A DNA stretch of 64,000 bases from J095 sp964517605 (GCA_964517605.1 CAZFCE010000004.1:62001-126000); one strand, 5' to 3'. Positions 8,340-16,680 are shown, numbered from the stretch's first letter. The notes: generated from the letters alone by a model not told the origin. A program made the numbers and translations.

Positions 8340-9116
8340 TTAAATATAGGGCTGGCCCAGGCTAGGGGCAGGACCAAAGGCTTCGAGTAACTTCACCCCA
8401 ACTTCGCGGGCGGTCATGATGGCCTGGCGCACGGCACCGGCATCACCACTGAAGAAGCCAATCACTTCGTTGGAATATGAAGTGCCGGCGGCGGGGCTGG
8501 CTACGCCCAACAGGTTAACATCGGCAGATTTCACTGCGGCATCAACCATGAGTACGCCGATACCGGCCGGAGCGCCCACGCACAACCCAAAGGCTTTGCC
8601 CACAGGAGCGTTGAAGGCTTTTTCGCAGGCGATGCTGGCGCGAGCGGTGTATTGCAGTTCGATGTGACCGGCATCATTGGCATACACATCGCCAAAGGTG
8701 CGTTGGACATCTTTCAGGGCCACTTCGATGGCGCGGCGAGCATCGGACACTTCTTCGGCGCCAAAGATAATCAACGAACCGTGACCAGCGCCACCTTTGG
8801 TGTCGCGGGGCAGTTCAATCCGAACGATTTCGGTGTTGGTGGCTTTTACGGCTTCGTCAGCAGCCATAATGTGGGGGCCGGCGCCAACGCGGGCGCTGAG
8901 AATACCAATGGAATGGTATTTTTTGTCCAGCCCTAATTTTTCGTGAAAATCGTAATCCAGGTTGGCAATCACAATGCCGATAGTGTCGCCAAAAGCGGTA
9001 CCCACAAATTCGGTCATTGCTGGCCGGCTAGGAGCGGCAGGAGCAGGCGCAGGCGCCGAATCTGCAAACTTGTCCATCACTTGCTTTACTACAAGGTCTA
9101 CTAATTTATCTTCCAT
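8340..9116 (-). CDS. pduB: Tandem BMC-T shell protein PduB
   Basis: A trimeric shell protein of two fused BMC domains. Features are FVGTAFGDTIGIVIANLDYD near residue 37, HIMAADEAVKATNTEIVRIE in the first domain, and KAFGLCVGAPAGIGVLMVDAAV opening the second. It is 258 residues, close to Salmonella PduB (270). The first ~20 residues form an amphipathic helix (MEDKLVDLVVKQVMDKF) followed by a Pro/Ala linker, like the PduB N-terminus that anchors enzyme cargo to the shell. It is placed between the BMC-H gene and pduC. Confidence 0.95.
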   Translation of the reverse strand: MEDKLVDLVVKQVMDKFADSAPAPAPAAPSRPAMTEFVGTAFGDTIGIVIANLDYDFHEKLGLDKKYHSIGILSARVGAGPHIMAADEAVKATNTEIVRIELPRDTKGGAGHGSLIIFGAEEVSDARRAIEVALKDVQRTFGDVYANDAGHIELQYTARASIACEKAFNAPVGKAFGLCVGAPAGIGVLMVDAAVKSADVNLLGVASPAAGTSYSNEVIGFFSGDAGAVRQAIMTAREVGVKLLEAFGPAPSLGQPYI

Positions 9117-9162
9117 TTTTATCCTCCAAAGACTCTGTGGTTAAATGGCCACCTGCGTTATA

Positions 9163-9453
9163 TTACTGACCCAATTTCGGCAGCAACAGTTCGGTATCGG
9201 TGTGGGGGCGCGGGATTACGTGCACAGAAACCACTTCACCTACACGTTTGGCCGCGGCGGCGCCGGCGTCGGTAGCTGCTTTCACGGCACCAACATCACC
9301 GCGAACCATTACCGTGACCAGACCAGACCCAATTTTTTCCATACCAACCAGTTTTACGTTGGCAGATTTAACCATGGCGTCGGCGGCTTCAACCATCGCT
9401 ACCAACCCTTTGGTTTCAATCATGCCCAGTGCTTCACCTTGAGCGTTTGCCAT
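9163..9453 (-). CDS. pduA: BMC-H hexameric shell protein (PduA/PduJ-like)
   Basis: The main hexameric facet protein, 96 residues, close to PduA (94). It starts MANAQGEALGMIETKGLVAM and includes VKLVGMEKIGSGLVTVMVRG and a VHVIPRPHTDTE segment before the C-terminus. I chose the ATG at 9453 rather than an upstream in-frame start at 9471 because AGGAG lies a normal distance before it and the upstream residues do not belong to the family. PduA and PduJ are too alike to separate by eye. Confidence 0.95.
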   Translation of the reverse strand: MANAQGEALGMIETKGLVAMVEAADAMVKSANVKLVGMEKIGSGLVTVMVRGDVGAVKAATDAGAAAAKRVGEVVSVHVIPRPHTDTELLLPKLGQ

Positions 9454-9467
9454 TTTTAAAGCTCCTT

Positions 9468-9959
9468 TCAACTCAAATAAGTGGATAGACTGTGCCTCAA
9501 CGTTGTGAGGCCCGATCCATTGATCGCTGATACATAAAAAATCTCACCAACCACACCACTTTGACGCAGTAGCCGGGTGGCCTGCTCAGCCTGTGCGTCG
9601 GTGGCGATGTCCATTTTAGTGACTACGCCAATGATGGGTTGAGGAAATACCAAAAAATAATTAGGGGGAAAGAAGGTGTTACTGCGGGTAGCATCTTGCA
9701 CAACTACCAAAACTTTGGCGTCAACCGCCGCCGCTTTTAACGAATTGCGTAAATGGCCCAACTCGGCATATTCGCCGGGGGTGTCTATGGCAATTCCCTG
9801 ATAGTTAATCATTTGCGTCTTTCGTACCGGAACAACATCGGCCTGAGACAAAGCATTAATTAAAGTGCTTTTTCCGGCGTCAACTCCACCCAAAACCATA
9901 AAACGCGCCTGCTTTACTCTTTTTTCTACAGTCATTGTAGGTGCAAAGTCTACCGTCAT
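9468..9959 (-). CDS. pduV: EutP/PduV-family small GTPase-like protein
   Basis: A Ras-like P-loop protein of the EutP/PduV family, 163 residues. The Walker A loop is GGVDAGKST near residue 24, the switch/Walker B equivalent is IDTPGEYAE, and the guanine-specificity motif appears as TKMD near residue 113. In other PDU systems PduV is linked to microcompartment positioning or to acetate-kinase-like activity in EutP; here its role is unknown. Its ATG overlaps the pduU stop (TGATG). A second in-frame Met nine residues in is an alternative start. Confidence 0.88.
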   Translation of the reverse strand: MTVDFAPTMTVEKRVKQARFMVLGGVDAGKSTLINALSQADVVPVRKTQMINYQGIAIDTPGEYAELGHLRNSLKAAAVDAKVLVVVQDATRSNTFFPPNYFLVFPQPIIGVVTKMDIATDAQAEQATRLLRQSGVVGEIFYVSAINGSGLTTLRHSLSTYLS

Positions 9960-10333
9960 CAGGTCCTTGTAATTTGCGCCGGGAAGAATTTAAGGACTTT
10001 TTGTAATCCCTGGTTAGCAGTTTCGATTGCTGTTTCTACGCTGGTAAGGCGGCCAGTAATTACCAATGTGCCGCTGAACCGATCAAGAAAACCAATCTCA
10101 ATGTCGGCGGCCTTCAGGGCCAGATCACCGGCAATGATGGCACTTTCACCGGGGGTGATGGTCATAATACCGATGGCGTCTACATCTTCCAGGCCGATCC
10201 GTTGACAGAGTTCGCGGTCGGGGTTGGCAATTACGTGGGCAATAGTAATCTGCCGCCCCGGTACGTACTCTTGAATGATACGGGTGGAGACGTTTTCTTG
10301 ATCAAATTGCAGTCTGGTGCTGTTGTCTTGCAT
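9959..10333 (-). CDS. pduU: Circularly permuted BMC-H shell protein PduU/EutS
   Basis: The core RIIQEYVPGRQITIAHVIAN is diagnostic of PduU/EutS, which carry a permuted BMC fold and a small beta-barrel cap. It continues with GLEDVDAIGIMTITPGESAI and IGFLDRFSGTLVITG. Starting at the ATG at 10333 gives 124 residues, near PduU (116); an open frame extends further upstream but has no family similarity there and runs through the promoter region, so I rejected it. This is the first gene of the leftward BMC operon. Confidence 0.92.
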   Translation of the reverse strand: MQDNSTRLQFDQENVSTRIIQEYVPGRQITIAHVIANPDRELCQRIGLEDVDAIGIMTITPGESAIIAGDLALKAADIEIGFLDRFSGTLVITGRLTSVETAIETANQGLQKVLKFFPAQITRT

Positions 10334-10389
10334 AGTGGTTTTATAGTAACAAACTACCTCTGCATATTCAATCACAAAACCAATGAGGG

Positions 10390-10500
10390 GTGTACACTTT
10401 TCTCTGAATGTGATTTGGCCGGAGGTGTAATAAATGGAGATGGTGACTAATAAAATGGGCAACTGTGTACGATTCGCTGAATTTTGTACATTATCTAATT
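10390..10500. promoter_or_regulatory. Divergent BMC control region with TGTAC-centred direct repeats
   Basis: The 271 bases between pduU and the divergent alcohol dehydrogenase contain three similarly oriented elements: TGTACACTTTTCTCTGAAT at 10391-10409, TGTACGATTCGCTGAAT at 10466-10482 and TGTACATTATCTAAT at 10486-10500. Direct repeats of this kind are typical of AraC-family operators, and an AraC-type response regulator is encoded at 16770-18380. That this regulator binds here is inference. No riboswitch signature is visible in this gap. Confidence 0.45.
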
Positions 10501-10541
10501 GCATATACGTTCGCGAGTGCGTGGCGTAGGCATAACCGGGG

Positions 10542-10547
10542 TATAAT
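10542..10547 (+). promoter_or_regulatory. Probable -10 box for the rightward adh operon
   Basis: A perfect TATAAT lies 57 bases upstream of the adh start. The expected -35 position holds only a poor match (GCGTGG or TGCGTG), which fits an activator-dependent promoter with the TGTAC repeats located just upstream. Confidence 0.5.
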
Positions 10548-10604
10548 GGGCACTGAGTGGGCAAAATTAAAAAATATTTGGTTATGGTTAGGAGTGCATT
10601 AATA

Positions 10605-11747
10605 ATGAAAGCTCTGGTTTATCACGGTCCCAGCCAAAAGGCTTGGCAAGAAAAAGCAAAGCCTGTTATTCAATTACCCACAGATGCCCTGGTGCGGATT
10701 ACCAAAACCACGCTCTGTGGTACCGACCTGGCAATTTTGCGCGGTGGCGTGGCCACCTGCCCGCCCGGCACCACTTTGGGTCACGAAGGGATAGGGATTG
10801 TTGAAGCAGTTGGTAGCAGTGTTACCAAATTTAAACCCGGCGATGCAGTGATTGTCTCTTGTATTACCTCGTGCGGCGGGTGTGATTATTGCCGCCGTGG
10901 GCTTTATTCTAATTGTATGGATGGCGGCTGGCTGTTGGGCAATACCATTGACGGCACTCAGGCCGAATATGTGCGGGTTCCCCACGCCAACAACAGCATG
11001 CATCTCATTCCTTTGGATTTGGATCACGAAGCGGCGTTGATGTTGAGCGACATCATCCCCACCGGTTTGGAAGTGGGCGTGATGAACGGCGAGATAAAAT
11101 TTGGCGATACCGTAGCCATTTTAGGGGCCGGCCCGGTGGGCTTGGCGGCGTTGCTTGCGGCTCAATTTTACGCGCCCGGCGAAATCATTGTGGTTGATTT
11201 GGATGATAACCGGCTGCAAAAAGCCAAAGATCTGGGGGCCACCGTTACCATTAATAATGCTGATGGTCGAGCCGCCGAAAAAATTCTGGAATTGACCAAC
11301 GGTCGGGGTGTTGATGTGTCCATCGAAGTGGTGGGCAGCCCGGCTACCTGTGAACTGTGCCAGAACATCATTGGCGCGGGCGGGCACATTGCCGACATCG
11401 GTATTTATTCCAAGAGCGTGCAGCTTCATAAACACGTGTTGTGGACTAAAAACATCACGTTGCGGTTGGGCACGGTTAATACCACCACCATTCCGTTGTT
11501 AATCAAAGCCATTAAAAACGGCAAAATTGACCCCACCGTGCTGGTTAGTCATCACTTTAAACTCAGCGATATCATTCGCGCTTACGATGTTTTTGCTAAC
11601 GCCGCCCAGGAACAGGCCATCAAACTTGTGCTTGATAACGATGTAACGGTTGTTGCGGATCAGCCCGTAGCTTCAGCCCCGGCCTCAGTTTCAGCCGAGG
11701 ACGTTATCCAGCAAATTGTGAGCCAGGTGCTCCAAAAAATCCAATAG
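10605..11747 (+). CDS. Zinc-dependent MDR alcohol dehydrogenase with C-terminal encapsulation peptide
   Basis: A 380-residue medium-chain dehydrogenase. It has the catalytic-zinc segment TTLCGTDLAIL, GHEGIGIVE with the zinc-ligand histidine, a structural zinc site with four cysteines (SCGGCDYCRRGLYSNC, around residues 93-108), and the NAD(P)-binding loop GAGPVGLAA. After the catalytic domain comes an Ala/Pro/Ser-rich linker and a final amphipathic helix (SAEDVIQQIVSQVLQKIQ), which looks like a C-terminal encapsulation peptide. It would reduce propionaldehyde to propanol and recycle NAD inside the shell, the job done in Salmonella by the unrelated iron enzyme PduQ. The ATG at 10605 follows TTAGGAG. 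Confidence 0.9.
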   Translation: MKALVYHGPSQKAWQEKAKPVIQLPTDALVRITKTTLCGTDLAILRGGVATCPPGTTLGHEGIGIVEAVGSSVTKFKPGDAVIVSCITSCGGCDYCRRGLYSNCMDGGWLLGNTIDGTQAEYVRVPHANNSMHLIPLDLDHEAALMLSDIIPTGLEVGVMNGEIKFGDTVAILGAGPVGLAALLAAQFYAPGEIIVVDLDDNRLQKAKDLGATVTINNADGRAAEKILELTNGRGVDVSIEVVGSPATCELCQNIIGAGGHIADIGIYSKSVQLHKHVLWTKNITLRLGTVNTTTIPLLIKAIKNGKIDPTVLVSHHFKLSDIIRAYDVFANAAQEQAIKLVLDNDVTVVADQPVASAPASVSAEDVIQQIVSQVLQKIQ

Positions 11748-11775
11748 GTGAATCGGGTAACTACTTATCCTTAAA

Positions 11776-11809
11776 CTCCCTGCCATTTCTTTTTGGAAAT
11801 GGCAGGGAG
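11776..11809. promoter_or_regulatory. Perfect 14-bp hairpin between adh and the flavoenzyme gene
   Basis: CTCCCTGCCATTTC (11776-11789) pairs perfectly with GAAATGGCAGGGAG (11796-11809) around a 6-base loop. There is no following T-tract on either strand, so full intrinsic termination is doubtful; it may stabilise or process the adh message. Confidence 0.65.
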
Positions 11810-11843
11810 CGAGAGGAAACCCTGAGCTGATAGGTAGTGTTCA

Positions 11844-13271
11844 ATGAGCGAACGACTGGTTATTGTGGGCGGGGTGGCTGCCGGTATGAGCGCCGCCACC
11901 CGGGCCCGGCGCGTTAACAGCCAACTGGAAATTGTGGTGTATGAAAAATCCGGCTATGTTAGTTACGGCGCGTGTGGTTTTCCCTATTTTATTAAGGGCG
12001 AAGTAGCCAAAATTGATGACTTGATCGTTCGCACCCCGGCGCAATTCGCCGCGCAGAATATTCAGGCGTTGGTGCATCACCAGGTGCAGGCCATTGACCC
12101 CGGCGCGTGCACGGTGCAGGTAAAAAATCTGGCTACCGGCCAAACTTTTACCGATCACTGGGATAAACTCATCTTGTCCACCGGTGGAACGGTGGTGTTA
12201 CCACCGTTGCCCGGTATTCATTTGAACGGCGTTTTTACCCTGCGCAACGTTGAAGATGCGCTGGCCATAAAAAACTGGATCGCCGAGAAAAATCCCCAAC
12301 ACGCCGTGATTATTGGCGGCGGCTATATTGGCCTGGAAATGGCCGAAGCCTTCACCGCGCACGGGCTGGCGGTGTCCATCATCGAAGCCCAGCCCCAGAT
12401 TTTGCCCCCGCTTGATGCCGATATGGCCGCTCACATTGAGGCTGAACTAAAAGCCAATAATGTTGAACTATATTTGGGGCATAAAGTTACCGCGCTGGAA
12501 GGCGACGAATCGCTCCGGCGGATTATCGCGCTAACCACGGCCAAGCTGTATCACCAGGATGCCGCCGCGATGGTTCAGGCCGCCGCGCGTACCGCGCGAG
12601 TGCGAGCCGTGATTGCCGGCGATGTCGCCATTCCCGCCGAACTGGTGATTATCGGTACCGGCACCAAACCGGCGGTAGAAATTGCCGCCACCGCCGGCGT
12701 AAAATTGGGCGAATCCGGCGCTGTGGCGGTAGATAATCGGCAACAAACTAACATTCCCGGTATTTTTGCTGCCGGCGGCGCTTGCGAAACGTTCCACCTG
12801 GTGGCGGGCAAGCCGGTGTTGTTGCCGCTGGCTCCCACCGCCAGCAAACAGGGCCGGGTGGCGGGGACTAACGCCGCCGGTGGTAGCGCTCATTTTCCTG
12901 GTGTGGTGGGCACGGCAGTGGTGAAGATGTTTGATCTGCAAATAGCCCAAACCGGCCTCACCGAGAAATACGCCCGGTATTTGGGTTTTGATATCGAACG
13001 TGCCGTTGTTTCGTCTACCGCCCGCGCCGAGTACATGCCGGGCCATTTTCCCATCCACGTTAAATTAGTGTACCAAAAAGGTAGCCAGCGATTGCTGGGA
13101 GCGCAAATTGTGGGCAAAGATGGCGTAGCCAAACGCATTGATGTGATTGCCGCCGCGCTCCGCGCCGGTTGGACCACCCACGACCTGGCCGAACTTGACC
13201 TCAGCTACGCGCCGCCGTTCTCGTCGGTGTGGGATCCCATTTTAGTGGCCGCCAATGTTGCCAATAAATAA
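11844..13271 (+). CDS. CoA-disulfide reductase / NADH oxidase-like flavoenzyme
   Basis: A 475-residue class of pyridine-nucleotide disulfide oxidoreductase with a single redox cysteine: FAD loop VIVGGVAAGMSAA near residue 6, SYGACGFPYF with Ser40 and Cys44 (the S-x3-C pattern of CoA-disulfide reductases), the NAD loop VIIGGGYIGLEMAEA near residue 150, and a C-terminal dimerisation domain. It lies between adh and the kinase in the BMC rightward operon, so regenerating CoASH or oxidising NADH for the pathway is plausible. The usual FAD-binding AAGD motif reads AAGG here (IFAAGGACE, near residue 312), an unusual loss of the aspartate. An insertion rich in Ala lies around residues 230-260. Confidence 0.8.
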   Translation: MSERLVIVGGVAAGMSAATRARRVNSQLEIVVYEKSGYVSYGACGFPYFIKGEVAKIDDLIVRTPAQFAAQNIQALVHHQVQAIDPGACTVQVKNLATGQTFTDHWDKLILSTGGTVVLPPLPGIHLNGVFTLRNVEDALAIKNWIAEKNPQHAVIIGGGYIGLEMAEAFTAHGLAVSIIEAQPQILPPLDADMAAHIEAELKANNVELYLGHKVTALEGDESLRRIIALTTAKLYHQDAAAMVQAAARTARVRAVIAGDVAIPAELVIIGTGTKPAVEIAATAGVKLGESGAVAVDNRQQTNIPGIFAAGGACETFHLVAGKPVLLPLAPTASKQGRVAGTNAAGGSAHFPGVVGTAVVKMFDLQIAQTGLTEKYARYLGFDIERAVVSSTARAEYMPGHFPIHVKLVYQKGSQRLLGAQIVGKDGVAKRIDVIAAALRAGWTTHDLAELDLSYAPPFSSVWDPILVAANVANK

Positions 13272-13292
13272 ATCAGGCTTACTCAAACCATA

Positions 13293-14570
13293 ATGTCTCT
13301 TCAACTGATCTCGCCACAAGCCGCAATTCAATACGTTCAGCAAAACACCAATATTTTTGCCAAAAACGCCAATTTGGTGGCCAAACCCATCACCACCGAA
13401 AAGCACAGCGTTGAGGGGTATGTTAACCTGATCCACCTCATCCGCGATGTTGACTCCGGCCAATCCGTGGCGTTCAAGCAGATGCTGCCGTATGTTCGGG
13501 CGGCCAAAGAAGCCGGAAAGCATATTCCGCTGCCGGTAGAACGGCTGCGGGTAGAAATCGCGGCGTTCAAAGTTTGGGGAGCTTTTCAACCGCAACTTAT
13601 ACCGCAAATTTACTGGCAGGATGAGCAAAATTCCATTTTGATTATGGAAGATTTGTCCCGTATGAAGTTGTTGCGGTTTGGGTTGATGAAGATGAAACGG
13701 TTCCCGATTTTCCCGGTTGAAATTGGCACATTTCTGGGAAAAAACGCCGTTTTTACCTCCGATTTGTATTTGGATCCAATCGCCAAAAAACAACTGGTTC
13801 AAGCTCTGGCCAACCCGGAATTCCGGTCGCTGTTTGAGGCGTTTATCTTTATTGATACGTTCTTTGGCGAAAAACCGGTCAACCCCAAAGTAAAAGGCGA
13901 ACTCACCGAACTTTTGGCCGATAAATCGGTGCTGTTGCAAGCGCTAAAACTAAAGGATGTTTACGCTACCCAGGCGCAGGCGTTAATCCACAGCGATTTG
14001 CACACCTCGAACATTTGCGTGAACAGCCACGAAATAAAAATATTCGATGCCGAGAGCGCCTTTTTTGGCCCGGTTGCATTTGATATTGGCCGGCTGTTGG
14101 GTAATTTTGTGCTTAATTACGCCTCGTGGGAGGCCATTACCGAGGTTTCGCCGGAGGCCAAACAGGATTACCGCCAGTATTTGCTCCAGACAATTGAGCA
14201 GATTTATCACCAGTTTGAAGCCACGTTTGTCGCCACCTGGAATCAATACGCCAAACCCGAATATCGGCGGGTTGAGGCGTATCAAAAAGAGTATTTGGGT
14301 TCAATTTTGCGGGATGCGGTGGGGATTGCCGGTTGCGCCTGTTTGGCCCGGCTCTACGATGAAGTGGAATGCCCCGAACTTCAGGGGATTAAGGATTTAG
14401 ACCAAAAAGCGCTGGCGCAGAAATTGCTCCTCAAATTAGTGAGGAATTTGTTGGTGGATCGCCATCAGGTGCAATCGGTTGAGGATTTTACCCGGCTGAT
14501 TGTTGAAACGCGCACAACGTATGTTATTGAACAGGCCGTGTGGAAAACGATAGTGCGGTTAAAAGGATAA
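13293..14570 (+). CDS. Methylthioribose kinase (MtnK)-like phosphotransferase
   Basis: This 425-residue protein has the APH/choline-kinase fold of S-methyl-5-thioribose kinases. The catalytic loop reads ALIHSDLHTSNI near residue 229 and the metal-binding segment IFDAESAFFGPVAFDIG near residue 251, then LLGNFVLNY, all in the MtnK pattern. It is 21 bases downstream of the flavoenzyme and ends at a strong terminator. MtnK normally phosphorylates methylthioribose or, in some bacteria, 5-deoxyribose. No other salvage gene (mtnA, mtnB, aldolase) is in the window, so the substrate here is uncertain. Confidence 0.72.
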   Translation: MSLQLISPQAAIQYVQQNTNIFAKNANLVAKPITTEKHSVEGYVNLIHLIRDVDSGQSVAFKQMLPYVRAAKEAGKHIPLPVERLRVEIAAFKVWGAFQPQLIPQIYWQDEQNSILIMEDLSRMKLLRFGLMKMKRFPIFPVEIGTFLGKNAVFTSDLYLDPIAKKQLVQALANPEFRSLFEAFIFIDTFFGEKPVNPKVKGELTELLADKSVLLQALKLKDVYATQAQALIHSDLHTSNICVNSHEIKIFDAESAFFGPVAFDIGRLLGNFVLNYASWEAITEVSPEAKQDYRQYLLQTIEQIYHQFEATFVATWNQYAKPEYRRVEAYQKEYLGSILRDAVGIAGCACLARLYDEVECPELQGIKDLDQKALAQKLLLKLVRNLLVDRHQVQSVEDFTRLIVETRTTYVIEQAVWKTIVRLKG

Positions 14571-14604
14571 CGACAAAATTACCGTTCGCTCAATAATTGT
14601 AATT

Positions 14605-14645
14605 AAAAAAGGCCCCGCTTCCAGATTGAAGGTGGGGCCTTTTTT
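14605..14645. terminator. Bidirectional intrinsic terminator
   Basis: A GC-rich stem (GGCCCC at 14611-14616 with GGGGCC at 14634-14639, extended by CTTC/GAAG) is flanked by A6 on the left and T6 on the right. It sits between the convergent ends of the kinase gene and eutJ and can stop transcription from both sides. Confidence 0.9.
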
Positions 14646-14654
14646 GTTGCAGGC

Positions 14655-15470
14655 TTATTTATCCTGCATCGCAATGCCAATGGGGGTTACAAACAGGGGA
14701 CTGGCCGGTACTACCGTTTCTACGCCGGTCATGGCCTGCACTTCGGCGGTGATGCCGGCCATGGCGCAGGTGCCGCCCACCAGATAAATGCGTTCAACGT
14801 GGTACGGCTCAATGTGGCGAGCCACAATGCTGCCCACTTTTTGCATTACCGGCCGAACTAACGGCATTAGCCGGTGGTGTTCAGCGTTGTTCCTTTTCAT
14901 GATTTCCGCATCTTCAAACGGAATACCCATCGCGCCGGCAATCACCAGCGAAAATTGAGTGCCGCCGGTTGGCTCGTCGGCGGTGTAAATAACCTGGCCA
15001 TTTTTTATAATGGCTACGCCGGTGGTGCCGCCGCCCACGTCAACCACCGCGCCGTTTTCTACCTGAAGCAGACTGTTGGCGGCGGTAGGTTCGTCTACAA
15101 AGCCGCTGCATTCCAGACCGGCGCCAATCAACACGTTGCGGGTGGCTTTTACCTCGGCCATTGGCACGCCGGGTGGAAACGAGGTGGCACCCTGTTCCAG
15201 TTTAAAGCCAAGCTGTTGCTCAACTTCGGCCTTCATTTTACTCAACAGTTTGATGGCCCCAATAAAATCAACCACCAGCCCGTCGCGCACAATTTGGGCA
15301 AATTGATAACGGCCTGCCAGCGGGTTAAAATCCTCGTCCAGCACCATCAGCACCGTGTAAGCCGTGCCCAGGTCTACGCCCACATGCACCCGTCCCCGGT
15401 AATCTATGGGCGCGGTGGTGTTCAGTACATCTTCAGCTTTTTGTAAAATAGTATCGAGTTTGGGATTCAT
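14655..15470 (-). CDS. eutJ: EutJ-like actin/Hsp70-fold chaperone of the microcompartment
   Basis: A 271-residue EutJ family protein with the phosphate-1 loop VHVGVDLGTAYTVLMVLD near residue 28 and the phosphate-2 loop VVDVGGGTTGVAI near residue 141, plus VDEPTAAN and the adenosine segment IYLVGGTCAMAGI. EutJ is a putative chaperone in ethanolamine BMC loci; its exact task is not settled. It is 10 bases downstream of acetate kinase. It could assist folding or reactivation of cargo together with PduG/H. Confidence 0.88.
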   Translation of the reverse strand: MNPKLDTILQKAEDVLNTTAPIDYRGRVHVGVDLGTAYTVLMVLDEDFNPLAGRYQFAQIVRDGLVVDFIGAIKLLSKMKAEVEQQLGFKLEQGATSFPPGVPMAEVKATRNVLIGAGLECSGFVDEPTAANSLLQVENGAVVDVGGGTTGVAIIKNGQVIYTADEPTGGTQFSLVIAGAMGIPFEDAEIMKRNNAEHHRLMPLVRPVMQKVGSIVARHIEPYHVERIYLVGGTCAMAGITAEVQAMTGVETVVPASPLFVTPIGIAMQDK

Positions 15471-15480
15471 GGTTTTCTTG

Positions 15481-16680
15481 CTAAATTAAGCCGGCTAATT
15501 CGGCTGTGTCCAGAGCGATCATTTTTTCTTCGTTGGTGGGCACTACCAGTACCGCCGTAGTTGAGTTGGACTGGCTGATAATCATTTCTTTGCCGCCCAC
15601 AGCTTGCTGGTTGGCGGAGTCATCAAAGTTAATGCCCAAAAATTCCAGCCCTTCGCAAACTAGCCGGCGCACAGTGGCGCTGTTTTCGCCGATGCCGGCG
15701 GTAAAGACCAGCGTGTTGATTCCGCCCATGGCGGCGGCATACGCGCCTACGTATTTTTTGGTCATGTAGGCAAATATATTCAGCGCCAACTGGCAGCGTT
15801 CGTCACCGGCGGCGGCTTTCTCCTCAATGACGCGCATGTCGTTGCTAACCCCGGATACGCCCAGCAGCCCGCTTTCTTTAAAGACCATCCGCTCAATGGT
15901 TTCGATGCTGAACCCCAGATTGTTGTGCAAATGGAAAATAAGGCCCGGATCAAAATCGCCGGAGCGAGTGCCCATAATCACCCCGCAAAATGTGGCAAAC
16001 CCCAGGCTGGTATCAACCGATTGCCCGCCGTTAACGGCGGCAATTGATACGCCGTTGCCCAAATGGCACACCACCGATTTGAGTTCGCCGAGGGGGCGAT
16101 CCAACACCTGGGCGGCGCGCCGGCTTACATACCGGAACGAAGTGCCATGAAAGCCGTACCGGCGGAGTTTGTGCTGCTGGCAAAGATCGTGCGGCAGGGC
16201 GTAGGTGTAGGCGTGCGCCGGCATGGTTTGGTGAAACGAGGTATCAAAAACGGCCACATGCGGTACTTTGGGCAACAACGCCTGGGCCTGCAAAATGCCG
16301 GTGAGGTTGGCCGGATTGTGCAGCGGAGCCAGCGGCGTGCAGGCTTCCAGGTTTTTGATAACGGCGGGGGTAACTACGGTTGACTCAATAAAAATATCAG
16401 CGCCATGCACGGTGCGGTGGCCCACCGCGCTAATCTGGTTAATATCGCTGATAACGCCATAGGCCGGATGCAGCAGGGTTTGAATAATCAATTCAAAACC
16501 AACCGCATGGGTGGGGATGTTGGCCTCGATTTTTGTTTTTTGGTTGCCGACTTCGTGGGTGAGCGAGGAGCCGCCTTCGCCGATTTTGGCAACCAAACCC
16601 TTGGCGACAACGGTTTCTACGTTACTGCTAAATAACTGATATTTAATTGTAGAGCTGCCACAGTTAATTACAAGTATCAT
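15481..16680 (-). CDS. ackA: Acetate/propionate kinase
   Basis: A 399-residue ASKHA kinase converting acyl-phosphate and ADP to acyl acid and ATP. Key motifs are ILVINCGSSTIKYQLF at the N-terminus, SAVGHRTVHGAD near residue 84, YGFHGTSFRYVS near residue 174, and VFTAGIGENSATVR near residue 326. Within this locus it would take propionyl-phosphate from PduL and yield ATP (the PduW role). It follows the AraC-type regulator by 89 bases and precedes eutJ. Confidence 0.95.
   Translation of the reverse strand: MILVINCGSSTIKYQLFSSNVETVVAKGLVAKIGEGGSSLTHEVGNQKTKIEANIPTHAVGFELIIQTLLHPAYGVISDINQISAVGHRTVHGADIFIESTVVTPAVIKNLEACTPLAPLHNPANLTGILQAQALLPKVPHVAVFDTSFHQTMPAHAYTYALPHDLCQQHKLRRYGFHGTSFRYVSRRAAQVLDRPLGELKSVVCHLGNGVSIAAVNGGQSVDTSLGFATFCGVIMGTRSGDFDPGLIFHLHNNLGFSIETIERMVFKESGLLGVSGVSNDMRVIEEKAAAGDERCQLALNIFAYMTKKYVGAYAAAMGGINTLVFTAGIGENSATVRRLVCEGLEFLGINFDDSANQQAVGGKEMIISQSNSTTAVLVVPTNEEKMIALDTAELAGLI

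Noticed and set aside
10334..10604. Cobalamin riboswitch upstream of the main BMC operon
   Set aside because: No B12-box or conserved core is present; only direct repeats were found.
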